Program-made: the position numbers and the translations under genes
Source of the DNA: Calothrix brevissima NIES-22
Lineage (GTDB): Bacteria > Cyanobacteriota > Cyanobacteriia > Cyanobacteriales > Nostocaceae
Assembly (NCBI RefSeq): GCF_002367995.1
Contig: NZ_AP018207.1
Coordinates: forward strand, 5,755,963-5,819,962
DNA length: 64,000 nt
Direction: 5' to 3'
Shown: positions 9,427 to 19,183 of the stretch, piece by piece
Layout of the letters: every line of letters begins with the position of its first letter
Numbering within the stretch: position 1 is the first letter of the stretch
Notes under the pieces: generated by a model
Seen by the model: the letters and a program-made list of their open reading frames with translations, nothing else
What the model was told of the DNA's origin: nothing
The model's database searches: none

Positions 9427-11994
9427 TTATGAATTAGGATCGGTAATATTTTCAAATTGTTGCTTGAGTAATGCAGTTGCACTCTCACTATCTAAGGGTT
9501 TAGAAAAGAAATAACCTTGACCATACTCACAACCTAACTTTTTAAGCTTTGCTTTTTGTTCAGCTGTCTCTACACCTTCGGCGACTACATCCATTCCTAA
9601 TGCATGGCTTAACATAATCACTGTCTCAACAATTGCTGCATCTTCGTTTGTATCCTCCATTCGGCTAACAAAAGCTCGGTCTACTTTTAAAGTATTGACC
9701 GGAAAGCGGTGTAAATAACTTAAAGAAGAATATCCTGTACCGAAATCATCAATACTTAGCCGTAAATTTAAAGTTCTCAGTTTTAGCAATATACTAATTG
9801 CAGCTTCAACATCATTCATTGCTACAGTTTCAGTAATTTCTAATTTTAAATTTTCTCCATCTATGCTTTTTTGATGTAGGATTTTTTCAATGTATTCCAC
9901 CAAATCTGGATGACTCAACTGATGTCCAGAAATGTTAATACTCATCATCAATGGTGGATTGGAAGGAAATTGAGCCTGCCAAATTGATAATTGATCGCAA
10001 GCTGACAGTAAAATCCACTTACCTAAAGGGATAATTAACCCTGTTTCTTCTGCAACCGGAATAAACTCAGCTGGCGAGACAAATCCATGCACAGGATGTT
10101 GCCATCTGACAAGTGCTTCAAAGCCAATAATCTTATCTGTTGCTAAAGAGACTATTGGCTGATATTGGAGATATAATTCTTCCTTTTCGATGGCTCGACG
10201 CAAATCTATTTCTAACTGAAAACGCTTAAAAATTTGTGTATGCATACCTGTAGCAAAGACCTCGTAACGCCCTTTACCTTGGTCTTTAGCTCGATACATA
10301 GCAGTATGAGCATCGCGTAACAAAGTCACTGGTTCATAGTCCAGTTCGGTTTGATTAAAAGCGATACCAATACTAATACTAGTGAATATTTCTTGGTCAT
10401 TATTGTAGAATGGCAAGCTCATCGCCTTGTGTATTTGATCGGCTATGTCATTTACCTCTTGACTATCGTTAATATTTTCTAGCAAAATAGCGAATTCATC
10501 TCCACCAACTCTTGCTATTTTGGCTCTGCGTCCTAGACAAGCTTTTAATCTTTGAGTAGCCTTAATTAACAACTGGTCACCAACTTGATGACCAAGGCTC
10601 TCATTAATTACCTTAAAGCGGTCGATGTCTAAAAATAGTAGAGCAAAGCGAGCATTTTGACTGAGTTTTGTATCCGCGATCGCCCATTCTAATTGTTTCA
10701 AAAACAGATCGCGATTTGGCAGATTAGTTAAGGCATCATGCAGCGAATTGTACCTCAGCTTATAAGCCAAAACACTTCCGCCTGTAACTACAAACCCTAA
10801 CATTGCTGGTATTATAGGTATCCAGCCAGCTTGTGTAAAGATACTAAAGCAAATAATACATAGAACGCCTAAAGAAATTACTTCCATGACTCCCAGGATT
10901 AAGGGCTGACGAATTCGCCAGACTATAACACCCCCAATCAATGCCCAAGTCCATACCCATAAATATTCTGCCCACTCCGGCCAAAACCAGAAAATAGGCT
11001 GTCTATCTAAAGTAGTACTGAGAAGTTGACTGACAAGTTGAGCATGAATTAATACCCCAGGCATAGCTGGGTTGGCAGATTTGCCAGCACTGTAGGGAGT
11101 GAAGAACAAATCCTTTAAGCTAGAGGCAGTTGTACCAATTAATACTACTTTATCCTTCACCCATTCTGGCTGAAACTCACCCCGCAGCACTTGTGTTAAT
11201 GACACCTGACGAGCAATTTGCTTAGGCGATCGATAGGAAATCATGATTTGATTGCCTGCACTATCAATATTGTGATATCCACCAGAATTAGAATTTAATG
11301 GAGGGAATATAATATTGCCTAACTGTACATTTGGATGAACTTGAGAAGGTACACCCTGTTGATCGAGGTACTTTAAGGTTAAACGCAGCGAAAAAGAATA
11401 GTATTGTTCCTGACCTTGGTAGGCGTATATCAAATTCCGGCGCACAACTCCATCTGGGTCAATCACAAAATCATTGAAACCAATATGTTCTGCAGATAAG
11501 CCAGGAATCGGAGAAACTCCTTCTGCATTAGTATCACCAAGATTAGTAATAGTTATGACATTAGGCGCTTGAAGTTGCTGCATCAGACTTTCATGGCCTG
11601 GTGGTTGTGGGAGATTGCGGTAAAGGTCTAAGCCAATCGCTGTAGGCTGGGACTGTTGCAGCTTTGTTAATACTTCAGCCAGAGTGCGATCGCTAAGAGG
11701 CCACTGTTTCTGTTCTTGAAGATCTGCTTCTGTAATTGTCACGACTAACAATCGTGGATCGGGGCCTGCATCGCCTACAAGACGCACCATATTATCAAAA
11801 CAGACCAATTCTAAGAACTCTAACCAGCCGAGTTGTCTGACACCCAGCACTAATCCAGTAATCAGAATGCTAGTTACTAAAACCGATTGCCCCAAACTCA
11901 GTTTAAAGATAGATCGATTCACTTGGCGTTGGTAATTTTTAGTAACAACGGATACTAAAGACAAAAATTTTCTGGAGTATTTAGCAATCACCAC
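9427..11994 (-). CDS. CHASE2 sensor - GGDEF - EAL cyclic-di-GMP enzyme
   Basis: A membrane protein of about 855 residues that makes and/or degrades cyclic di-GMP. Order: an N-terminal membrane segment (LGQSVLVTSILITGLVLGV, about 33-51), a CHASE2 extracytoplasmic sensor to about residue 330, three further membrane helices to about 410, GGDEF (RVGGDEFAIL near 498) and EAL (GFEALVRW near 626; DDFGTGYSS later). Both signature motifs are intact, so both activities are possible. The RxxD inhibitory site expected upstream of GGDEF reads GRRA, so product feedback is probably lost. The start is a GTG, with another GTG next to it and no nearby ATG. It is convergent with psbA; the DUF928 gene lies upstream on the same strand across 329 bp. 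The sensed signal is unknown. Confidence 0.93.
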   Translation of the reverse strand: MVIAKYSRKFLSLVSVVTKNYQRQVNRSIFKLSLGQSVLVTSILITGLVLGVRQLGWLEFLELVCFDNMVRLVGDAGPDPRLLVVTITEADLQEQKQWPLSDRTLAEVLTKLQQSQPTAIGLDLYRNLPQPPGHESLMQQLQAPNVITITNLGDTNAEGVSPIPGLSAEHIGFNDFVIDPDGVVRRNLIYAYQGQEQYYSFSLRLTLKYLDQQGVPSQVHPNVQLGNIIFPPLNSNSGGYHNIDSAGNQIMISYRSPKQIARQVSLTQVLRGEFQPEWVKDKVVLIGTTASSLKDLFFTPYSAGKSANPAMPGVLIHAQLVSQLLSTTLDRQPIFWFWPEWAEYLWVWTWALIGGVIVWRIRQPLILGVMEVISLGVLCIICFSIFTQAGWIPIIPAMLGFVVTGGSVLAYKLRYNSLHDALTNLPNRDLFLKQLEWAIADTKLSQNARFALLFLDIDRFKVINESLGHQVGDQLLIKATQRLKACLGRRAKIARVGGDEFAILLENINDSQEVNDIADQIHKAMSLPFYNNDQEIFTSISIGIAFNQTELDYEPVTLLRDAHTAMYRAKDQGKGRYEVFATGMHTQIFKRFQLEIDLRRAIEKEELYLQYQPIVSLATDKIIGFEALVRWQHPVHGFVSPAEFIPVAEETGLIIPLGKWILLSACDQLSIWQAQFPSNPPLMMSINISGHQLSHPDLVEYIEKILHQKSIDGENLKLEITETVAMNDVEAAISILLKLRTLNLRLSIDDFGTGYSSLSYLHRFPVNTLKVDRAFVSRMEDTNEDAAIVETVIMLSHALGMDVVAEGVETAEQKAKLKKLGCEYGQGYFFSKPLDSESATALLKQQFENITDPNS

Positions 11995-12216
11995 AATACT
12001 AGATTGATAGAGTGGACTGTAATCAGTGAACGCTCAGATGAAGTGATGTCTACCGTATCAATTGCGGCAAAAACTTCTACAAACTGATGCTTTCCTTGTA
12101 TAAGATTGTTCCCTAAGAATCTACAGAAAACTCATCTAAAAGTAATCTTGTACTTGGTTTGATGGTTTTTTTGAGTGCAAAAATTGCTGGTTAGATTTTC
12201 CGAGAAAGTACTTTCA

Positions 12217-12262
12217 AATCATCATAGGCTGCGTTAGCAACATAACGCAGCCTATGATGATT
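12217..12262. repeat. perfect 20-bp inverted repeat with 6-base loop
   Basis: Left arm 12217-12236 and right arm 12243-12262 are exact reverse complements around GCAACA. It lies in the 329-bp gap between the DUF928 gene end and the CHASE2 gene start. There is no T run after it on either strand, so it looks more like a mobile palindrome or mRNA-end hairpin than a classical terminator. Nothing else was seen in this gap. Confidence 0.8.
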
Positions 12263-12323
12263 ATTCCCGGTATTGACACTAGTATGAGTGAATTGCTTAA
12301 TGAGAATATAACTGTGTTAGTAA

Positions 12324-13055
12324 TTAAGGTTGTTTGTAAATTTTAATACTCAATAGTGGCTCTTGAGCGATCGCACTTAAATTCTCTGAGTTTAATAGCT
12401 GTGTCCAGCTAGCAGCCAACTTTGTATCGCGCGGTTGATCGTAACGGAGTTCTGCTAATGTAGCTAGCGCATCTTGCCACAAGCCAGCTTGAGCATAAAG
12501 ATGAGTGCGCTCTAACACAGATGCTCGCTCTAGCTTTTGCGCCAGGTTTTTGTCAACAGCTACTCGTTTAATCCATCCATGTACAACAATGTCGTTAGCT
12601 CTATTTTCCGGATCGCAAATAATCGATAAATACCAATGGTATTTCTGATTAATTGTCAGTTCAGGTAGGGATTGAGAATCCAGCGATCTGAGATTAATCA
12701 CTTCTCCAGAATCGGTTTTAGTTTCCGCAGCATCTTTAGTGAAAGTTTTTTCATAAACTAATTGACGCTTATCATCTTTAAGCACAAACTCTATTGCTGT
12801 TGGCTTAGAAGTTTGAGGTATATAAAATAGGATATTTGGATAAGCTTGTTGGGTTAAAACCAGATTATTTTCTGGAACCAACGCCATTAATTTGCCTGCA
12901 TTACTGTAGCATTCTCCACGGGTTCCGCCTCCCATTCGGCGTCCAGGTAAGCCCTCTTTTGGTTGAGTATCATCAGCTATCACCCGATTAGGAATAGCAC
13001 AAGAAAGGGTAAGTAGAGATGTCAAATAGAGAGCAGTCAATGCTTTGCGATTCAT
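12324..13055 (-). CDS. DUF928 family exported protein
   Basis: About 243 residues from ATG 13055; an in-frame GTG four codons upstream is the alternative start. The N-terminus MNRKALTALYLTSLLTLSCA looks like a signal peptide. The body carries the DUF928 pattern: GGGTRG near the start, LVPENN, a central YHWYLSIICDP segment and a C-terminal helical part with ERTHLYAQAGLWQDAL. DUF928 is a cyanobacterial family often found near CHASE2, CHAT and TPS exoprotein genes, and all of these occur within this window's first 22 kb. Its function is unknown; a periplasmic helper role is only an inference. Downstream is the palindrome at 12217-12262. Confidence 0.8.
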   Translation of the reverse strand: MNRKALTALYLTSLLTLSCAIPNRVIADDTQPKEGLPGRRMGGGTRGECYSNAGKLMALVPENNLVLTQQAYPNILFYIPQTSKPTAIEFVLKDDKRQLVYEKTFTKDAAETKTDSGEVINLRSLDSQSLPELTINQKYHWYLSIICDPENRANDIVVHGWIKRVAVDKNLAQKLERASVLERTHLYAQAGLWQDALATLAELRYDQPRDTKLAASWTQLLNSENLSAIAQEPLLSIKIYKQP

Positions 13056-13295
13056 AATTATCTTCACCAGCCTAAAGCTTGATTTAATTTTTTTCTCGGA
13101 GTTATACCTATTCCATAAATACTCTATTGGTTAGCAATTTACTATAATTAAATTACTGACTTTATGTTAACAATGACTTTTTATGTATAAGTATATTCCG
13201 CGAACTTACTTAAGTAAAAACTAACAAATACAATAATTTCTAATAAATAATGTTTTAATTTAAGATTTTATTAGCTCATTACCAAATCTATGACG
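13056..13295. other. AT-rich spacer, no gene seen
   Basis: An AT-rich stretch between the DUF928 gene and the PEP-CTERM metalloprotease gene, both on the minus strand. No convincing frame or hairpin terminator was recognised; it probably holds the promoter of the DUF928 gene. Confidence 0.5.
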
Positions 13296-14897
13296 CTAAT
13301 TATTTAGACGATTAAATCGTCTGTAACGCTTAAATAAGCAGCCCAAGCCCATTAATCCTAATATTCCCAGACCAAAGTTAGTTCTTGGCTCTGGGACAGA
13401 GGTAATATCACGACTATGACTAATAAAGTCTTGATTTAAGTCTGCATTTTGGATAATGCCATCTATACTATATTGTGTTTGCTTGGCTTCATATTCATCT
13501 AATGATAAATAATTCATAGCGAATGCTTCTAAATAGGTAATTCCAGTAGCTGTAGAATTTTTGCCCCCCCTAAAAATATAGTTTTCTAGAATACTGTTAA
13601 TACTAGTATTAGATAAAAGTTTTCTCGCTAGCTTGGTATTGACATCTACTGCAATCGTATCCAGAGATTGTGAATTGAGATCCCAGCCGATGACATCTAG
13701 TAATTGTAAATCAAGATTGGATATTTCTAATTTTTCACCTTTTTTCAGCACTGGGTGCATAATTCCTAAAATTTTACCTTCACTAGCACTCCAGTGGCTT
13801 GTTTGATAATCTCCACCATCAAAATTAGCTATACGAGTTTTACTACCATCAAGAGAAAAGTACTTGCCATTTCCATACGACCAATCAAATAATCCTTGAT
13901 TCTTGCTAATGTCAGAATAGCGAAATAAATCTATTGGAGAGACAAATGTTAAATCATTATCTTGTAAAGGTATACTATTATTTTGAGGAAATGTATCAAC
14001 CAATGATTCCAAAACATCAACACCGCTAACTACACCTAATGCATGGCCTATTTCATGTTGAGCTATGCTAAGAAAGTCAAATTTGTTACTAGCAACTGTA
14101 GCCTCTGGAGAATAAACTCTTGAGAAGTCCCAAATAGAATCTTGAACAAAATTAGCTACTCCTGATTGCTGCGCTAACCATTGGGAATAGTTAATTAATT
14201 CTCCATTACTATTTAGCATTGATTTCCCAAGGTAGATTTTGGCATCAAACCCACTCTCATTACCAGCAATCAGATTTAAAGCTTTGGCATTAGCAGTACT
14301 CAGCCAAATAGTTTTATTGTTATAATTATCGTTATTATCTAATATCCGATTACCGGATGGTGTTATCGGTTGATAATTAGGGACATTCACGGCTCCCAAG
14401 TTATCCATGATCATGCTGAATTCTGAGCCAAGAAAATTAATAGATTTTCTGTTAATATATTGCAGTTCACTTAAATTTTTGTTAGCAAAAATACTTTTAT
14501 CAGTATTATTGATTTGCATATTTTTCATTGCTAGCAAATCATCATTGGAAGTAATATTTTGAAAGCTGCTTGTAAGATAATCATCATACCCAACCTTTAC
14601 CATACTTGGAATTGTTCCTGCTAAAGCTTGATTGTTAGATAATTCTTGAAAATTAATATAAATATTGACTGTGCTATCACGATTACAGAAGCAATTGACA
14701 TCAAAATATTTGTCCTTTAGTTTAGAAGCCCAAATATCACCAGCTTTATCAAACCCATCTATAATTTGTTGAGGAGTATTTGCAGCATAGGTAAAGTTGA
14801 ATTGTATAGCTTGGGCTGGAGTAATAGTACTTAATGAAACTAAGGTTAGTGTAAGTTGCGTCAACAGATTTGCTTGGTACTTAAGTTTAGGGTTCAT
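13296..14897 (-). CDS. secreted zinc metalloprotease with PEP-CTERM anchor (NF038122-like)
   Basis: About 533 residues. The zinc-binding motif HEIGHALG (near residue 281) is the HExxHxxG type, so a zinc-dependent protease is likely. The N-terminus from ATG 14897 (MNPKLKYQANLL, then a hydrophobic run ending PAQA) is a good signal peptide, so I prefer it over a start 29 codons upstream that would add a long basic extension. The C-terminus has the PEP-CTERM layout: SVPEPR, a glycine-rich hydrophobic helix (GLGILGLMGLGCLF) and a basic tail (KRYRRFNR). That points to export and sorting to the outer surface by an exosortase-type system. The body also resembles NF038122 metalloproteases from memory. 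Substrate unknown. Confidence 0.85.
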   Translation of the reverse strand: MNPKLKYQANLLTQLTLTLVSLSTITPAQAIQFNFTYAANTPQQIIDGFDKAGDIWASKLKDKYFDVNCFCNRDSTVNIYINFQELSNNQALAGTIPSMVKVGYDDYLTSSFQNITSNDDLLAMKNMQINNTDKSIFANKNLSELQYINRKSINFLGSEFSMIMDNLGAVNVPNYQPITPSGNRILDNNDNYNNKTIWLSTANAKALNLIAGNESGFDAKIYLGKSMLNSNGELINYSQWLAQQSGVANFVQDSIWDFSRVYSPEATVASNKFDFLSIAQHEIGHALGVVSGVDVLESLVDTFPQNNSIPLQDNDLTFVSPIDLFRYSDISKNQGLFDWSYGNGKYFSLDGSKTRIANFDGGDYQTSHWSASEGKILGIMHPVLKKGEKLEISNLDLQLLDVIGWDLNSQSLDTIAVDVNTKLARKLLSNTSINSILENYIFRGGKNSTATGITYLEAFAMNYLSLDEYEAKQTQYSIDGIIQNADLNQDFISHSRDITSVPEPRTNFGLGILGLMGLGCLFKRYRRFNRLNN

Positions 14898-15581
14898 GAT
14901 TTTCTTTTTAGATTGCAAGTAAACAAGTTTTCTTGAACATTTTGCTCGAGGTATTGGCTTATATTCGATGTTAGAGATGGTCAATCAGAACATCTGAAAA
15001 TAGCCTTAATGCTCAAATCTTGTGCAATGAAGCAATTAAAAAGTATGATGCTTACTATTTTTTTGAGTTAAGGAATCAGAATACTTACTTATACACATCT
15101 GTAACTTAACTTTATATCAGTTGCAAAATATATAACAGAGCAATTTCTCTGAGGTGATAATCACAACACTTAACTACAGTTTTATCAAAATTAATTCAAA
15201 TCAAGTGTAAAAAGTATTATTGTATACATTCAGTATTTCTTGTATCTGTTCAATTCTTGTGATAGCAATATATACGCAGGAGTACAAACTCTAAAATATG
15301 TATTTTTAATTACAGGAGATGCTTTACGTTAACTTCATAATAGGAATTAATTGTCCTCGGTAAATATATATCTATAACTAAAATTTAAATTTTTCTCACA
15401 TAAATATTACTATCTTTAAACGTTAATGCACCCAGCAAGAGTTGTTTATCATCATTTTATACTTAGTAATATTAAATACATATATAATCATAAAAAGACA
15501 TGTTAGTTAGACTCAATCTCCGGGAAATATAAAGCCGTAAGTAGAAGTGAAAATTGTATTTCTCTATACGGAGTTTTTTGT
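14898..15581. other. divergent AT-rich intergenic region
   Basis: About 680 bp between the divergently transcribed metalloprotease and ComFB genes. It is strongly AT-rich and has no frame worth reporting. It must contain the promoters of both neighbours, but I cannot place individual boxes with confidence. Confidence 0.6.
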
Positions 15582-16121
15582 ATGGTTTATCAGGGTCATG
15601 CTTCGGTTCAGCAGTCTAGACAGCAGCGTGCATTTACCAAAAACTCTCGAAATGTCATGGAAGTACTAGTTGTAGAGGAAGTAGAGCAACAATTTCAAGC
15701 TTTACCTGCGAAAACTGCCAAATACACTAATCCATCAGAGGTAATTGCCTATGCATTAAATCGCCTACCTGCGCTGTATGCGACTAGTAAGCGAGGCTGG
15801 CAAAGGCAATGGCATCGGGGAAAAACTGAGTTGCGCCCACAAATTGTCACATCTGTGAGACAAGGAATTATGGCTGTACAGCGAGATCCCTTGCGGGGTG
15901 ATGGGCCTTTGTCTTTTGAGGAAGAGAATGCAGCAATGGCGGCTTTGCAAAAACTCAAAGTTTTGCTGCAACGTGAAGATCTATCTTGGGATAACTTAAA
16001 TGATGTGGTTGAGCAAACTTTATTAGATACATTGCGAGGGAGAATTACTTGGCGTCAGCCTGATGATGCTGACGAAGATATCTTTGATTGGGAGAAACAT
16101 CCACATTATCAGAACGGATAA
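15582..16121 (+). CDS. ComFB family (late competence development) protein
   Basis: A 179-residue soluble protein. The segment NVMEVLVVEEVEQQFQ, then TNPSEVIAYALNRLPALYATSKRGW, matches the ComFB family core (helical, near residues 24-72). The C-terminal half is acidic and ends DEDIFDWEKHP. ComFB proteins are widespread in cyanobacteria; family members have recently been tied to c-di-GMP binding and competence or motility control (established only for relatives). A CHASE2-GGDEF-EAL enzyme lies 3.6 kb away, but no operon link exists. The TPS exoprotein gene follows on the same strand after 56 bp, so co-transcription is possible. Confidence 0.85.
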   Translation: MVYQGHASVQQSRQQRAFTKNSRNVMEVLVVEEVEQQFQALPAKTAKYTNPSEVIAYALNRLPALYATSKRGWQRQWHRGKTELRPQIVTSVRQGIMAVQRDPLRGDGPLSFEEENAAMAALQKLKVLLQREDLSWDNLNDVVEQTLLDTLRGRITWRQPDDADEDIFDWEKHPHYQNG

Positions 16122-16177
16122 ATTGATCGTAAATTTTGGTCAATCAAGCTCTATTTTCTCTCAAATGTTTTTAGGTA

Positions 16178-19100
16178 ATGCGCAACCAAGCAATTATTCC
16201 AGCGCTGAGACGGTATTATTGCCACCTACTGATGACAGGTGGAATTACTCTTAGCTATTTCTGTACCATCTACCCAACAATTGCCCAAATTTCTCCAGAT
16301 AATCAGCTGCCTGATGGACAAACTGTTGTTTCACCAGGTACCCAACCAGGTTTGGATTTTGTAATTACAGGCGGAACCCAAGCAGGTAAGAACCTGTTTC
16401 ACAGCTTTGCAGAGTTTTCTGTACCTCAAGGTGGTTCTGCTGTTTTCAATAATTACAACCCAGGTATTGAGAACATTATTAGCCGTGTTACCGGCGGCTC
16501 AAAATCTCAAATCAATGGTTTAATCCAAGCGAATAAAAACTTATTTTTGATTAACCCTCATGGTATTGTTTTTGGGCCCAATGCTTCCCTAGATATTACA
16601 GGCTCATTTATTGCTAGTACTGCTAGTAGTTTAAAGCTGTCTAATGGTGATGTATTTAGTGCTATTAATCCTACTCCACCTTTACTAACTGTCAGTGTTC
16701 CCTTGGGTTTACAATTTGCTGGCAAATCTGGAGATATAACAGTAGAAAGTCCAGACTTAGCTACACCAGAATTGTCAGTGCAGCCTGGTCAAACTTTAGC
16801 TTTGGTTGGTGGTGATATTTCTATAGCTAGCAAGTTACTAGTTGCGCCTGGTGGTCGGGTGGAATTGGGTAGTGTGGGGGATGATAGTTTTGTTAGCCTG
16901 ACCTCAGATCCTCAAGGATTTAGTTTGGGATATGCAGGTGCGAATAAGTTTCAAACAATTCAGCTGGATGGCGCTGAGATTAACGTTAGCGGTGCTGGTG
17001 GTGGGAATATCCAAATTCAAGGTCAATCAGTCACCTTAAATGAAACACTACTTTTAGCTAATACAGATGCGAATGGCACTGAAAGCGGTGGTGGAATCAA
17101 TATCAGGGCTAACCAATTAACGCTGAATGATTCTATGATTCAGGCTATGACATCTACTTCAGTACGCGGTGGAGATGTCAATTTGGAAGCTGAGAAGCTG
17201 ACAGTTCAAGGCCCCTTTGCAATGGTTTCTGCGGAAACAGAAGATATTGGCCCTGGTGGTAACTTAACTATTCGCGCTGATGATGTGAAATTGGCGAACT
17301 TGAGTATTTTAGGCACAGAAACTAGAGGACTAGGTGCTGGTGGAGAGGTGAGAATTACATCTGGAAAATTGAGTCTGGAAGATGGCGCACAGATAGTAGC
17401 GAATACTCGCGATCGCGGTTTAGGTGGCAAACTTATAGTCAAAGCTGCTGAGTCTATTGACTTGCAAGGAACAGGAGAAATATTTAATACGCTTTACTCT
17501 AGTGGTTTGGCAGCACAAACTACCAGTTTTGGCCAGGTTGGGGAAGTCATTGTCGAAACCCCTATCTTGAATATCCGTGATGGTGCCAGGATATCAGCTT
17601 CGACATTTGCTGAAGGTGCAGCAGGCAGTATTAAAATTTACGCTCAAGCAGTAAATATCCTCAGTTCTCCCACTGTTGGTCAAGCTAGCGGTGTATTTAA
17701 CCAAGTTGAGCTAGGAGCCACTGGTCAGGGCGGTAATATTCTCTTAGCAACTAACAAATTATTGCTCCAAGGTGGATCGCAAGTATCTATTAGTACTTTT
17801 AATACTGGTGATGCAGGCAGTCTTTCTGTAATTGCTCCGCAGATGGTGGCAATATTGGCAGACTCTACGGATATCACCCCCAGTGGCTTATTTGCTCAGG
17901 TAGAACCTGGTGCTAAAGGTCGGGGAGGAAACGTATTTATAGATACTGGAGAATTGCTGCTGCAAGGAAGGAAGGCGCGAATTTCTAGCTCAACTAGAGA
18001 TGAAGGCTGGGGTGGTAATGTCACTATTAATGCGAGGGAATTAATTGTTCGGGATGGGGCCCAGATTCAAGCGGGAACTCAGGGATACGGCCCTGGCGGT
18101 ACCCTAAAAGTAACAGCTACAGATACAATTCGATTGCTGGGGACTTCGCCAGGCGATCAATCATCTAGTGGTTTATTTACTTCTACATTTGGTGATGCTC
18201 CTGCTGGTAACTTGAGTGTTGATACAGGTAATTTATTCATTCTGGATGGGGCGAGGATTTCTGCTTCTACTTTCGGTGCAGGTGCTAGCGGTAATGTAAC
18301 TATTAATGCATATAATACTGTCAACTTAATTAATCGCTCTCCTAATGGTCAAGTAAACAGTGGCTTATTTGTCCAAGCAATGGGAGATGGAAAAGCAGGT
18401 AGTATCGATTTAACAGCCCGTAATCTGTTACTCGATCGCGGCGGAGAAATTTTAGCGGAAACTGCAGCTGATGATGGGGGAGAAATTGCGTTAAAAATCA
18501 GCAATATTCTGCAAATTCAGAATCATAGCTTGATTTCTGCTACTGCTGGGACTGCTAGTAAACAGGGTAATGGCGGAAATATCAAGATCAATACCACTTT
18601 TTTAATTGCAGATCCTTTAGGAAATAGCGATATTACAGCTAATGCATTTCAGGGATGGGGGGGTAACATTCACATTCAAGCTGAAAATGTATTTGGGCTG
18701 GAATTCCGCGAACAACAGACTGCTTTAAGTGATATTACTGCTAGTTCTACCTTTGGCGTGAATGGTGTTGTCGAAATTAAAACTTTGAATGCTGATCCTA
18801 CTTCGGCTTTAGTCAACTTACCTCTAAAAATTACCGATACTTCTAAATTGATATCTCAAAGTTGTACTGCGACTGCGTTCGGCCAGCAACAGCAAATTGC
18901 TAATCGGTTTATTGTAACTGGACGAGGAGGAGTATCACCAAATCCCGAAGCTTTACTCAGTAGCGATAGTCTGCTTCCAGATTTAGCAACTAATCCGATC
19001 AAAAGTGAGCGAAATATTGCTGAGATACCTTCTCAAAGCTCAGATATTTCTAGTGCTAATTCCATCGTCGAAGCCCAAGCTTTAGTAGTAAATTCACGGG

Positions 19101-19183
19101 GTGAGGTGTTTTTATCAGCACAGTCTGCTACTGCTACTCCCTATAGTACTTGGTCGCCCTCAACTAATTGTTATGCAGATTAA
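16178..19183 (+). CDS. TPS-type filamentous haemagglutinin-like exoprotein
   Basis: A 1,001-residue secreted beta-helix protein. A signal peptide ends near residue 37 (TIAQ before ISPDN). The two-partner-secretion domain follows: FHSFAEFSVPQGGSAVF, NIISRVTGG and the hallmark LINPHGIVFGPNASL (the NPNG-type box). The rest is a long run of imperfect repeats of the kind GGxxxI-ADxLxLxDGAxISAST, as expected for a right-handed beta-helix passenger. Relatives are exported through an Omp85-type TpsB pore; no tpsB gene is in this window. It is followed by, and overlaps 11 bp with, the TPR-CHAT gene. Probable role: surface adhesin or exoprotein; its target is unknown. Confidence 0.92.
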   Translation: MRNQAIIPALRRYYCHLLMTGGITLSYFCTIYPTIAQISPDNQLPDGQTVVSPGTQPGLDFVITGGTQAGKNLFHSFAEFSVPQGGSAVFNNYNPGIENIISRVTGGSKSQINGLIQANKNLFLINPHGIVFGPNASLDITGSFIASTASSLKLSNGDVFSAINPTPPLLTVSVPLGLQFAGKSGDITVESPDLATPELSVQPGQTLALVGGDISIASKLLVAPGGRVELGSVGDDSFVSLTSDPQGFSLGYAGANKFQTIQLDGAEINVSGAGGGNIQIQGQSVTLNETLLLANTDANGTESGGGINIRANQLTLNDSMIQAMTSTSVRGGDVNLEAEKLTVQGPFAMVSAETEDIGPGGNLTIRADDVKLANLSILGTETRGLGAGGEVRITSGKLSLEDGAQIVANTRDRGLGGKLIVKAAESIDLQGTGEIFNTLYSSGLAAQTTSFGQVGEVIVETPILNIRDGARISASTFAEGAAGSIKIYAQAVNILSSPTVGQASGVFNQVELGATGQGGNILLATNKLLLQGGSQVSISTFNTGDAGSLSVIAPQMVAILADSTDITPSGLFAQVEPGAKGRGGNVFIDTGELLLQGRKARISSSTRDEGWGGNVTINARELIVRDGAQIQAGTQGYGPGGTLKVTATDTIRLLGTSPGDQSSSGLFTSTFGDAPAGNLSVDTGNLFILDGARISASTFGAGASGNVTINAYNTVNLINRSPNGQVNSGLFVQAMGDGKAGSIDLTARNLLLDRGGEILAETAADDGGEIALKISNILQIQNHSLISATAGTASKQGNGGNIKINTTFLIADPLGNSDITANAFQGWGGNIHIQAENVFGLEFREQQTALSDITASSTFGVNGVVEIKTLNADPTSALVNLPLKITDTSKLISQSCTATAFGQQQQIANRFIVTGRGGVSPNPEALLSSDSLLPDLATNPIKSERNIAEIPSQSSDISSANSIVEAQALVVNSRGEVFLSAQSATATPYSTWSPSTNCYAD

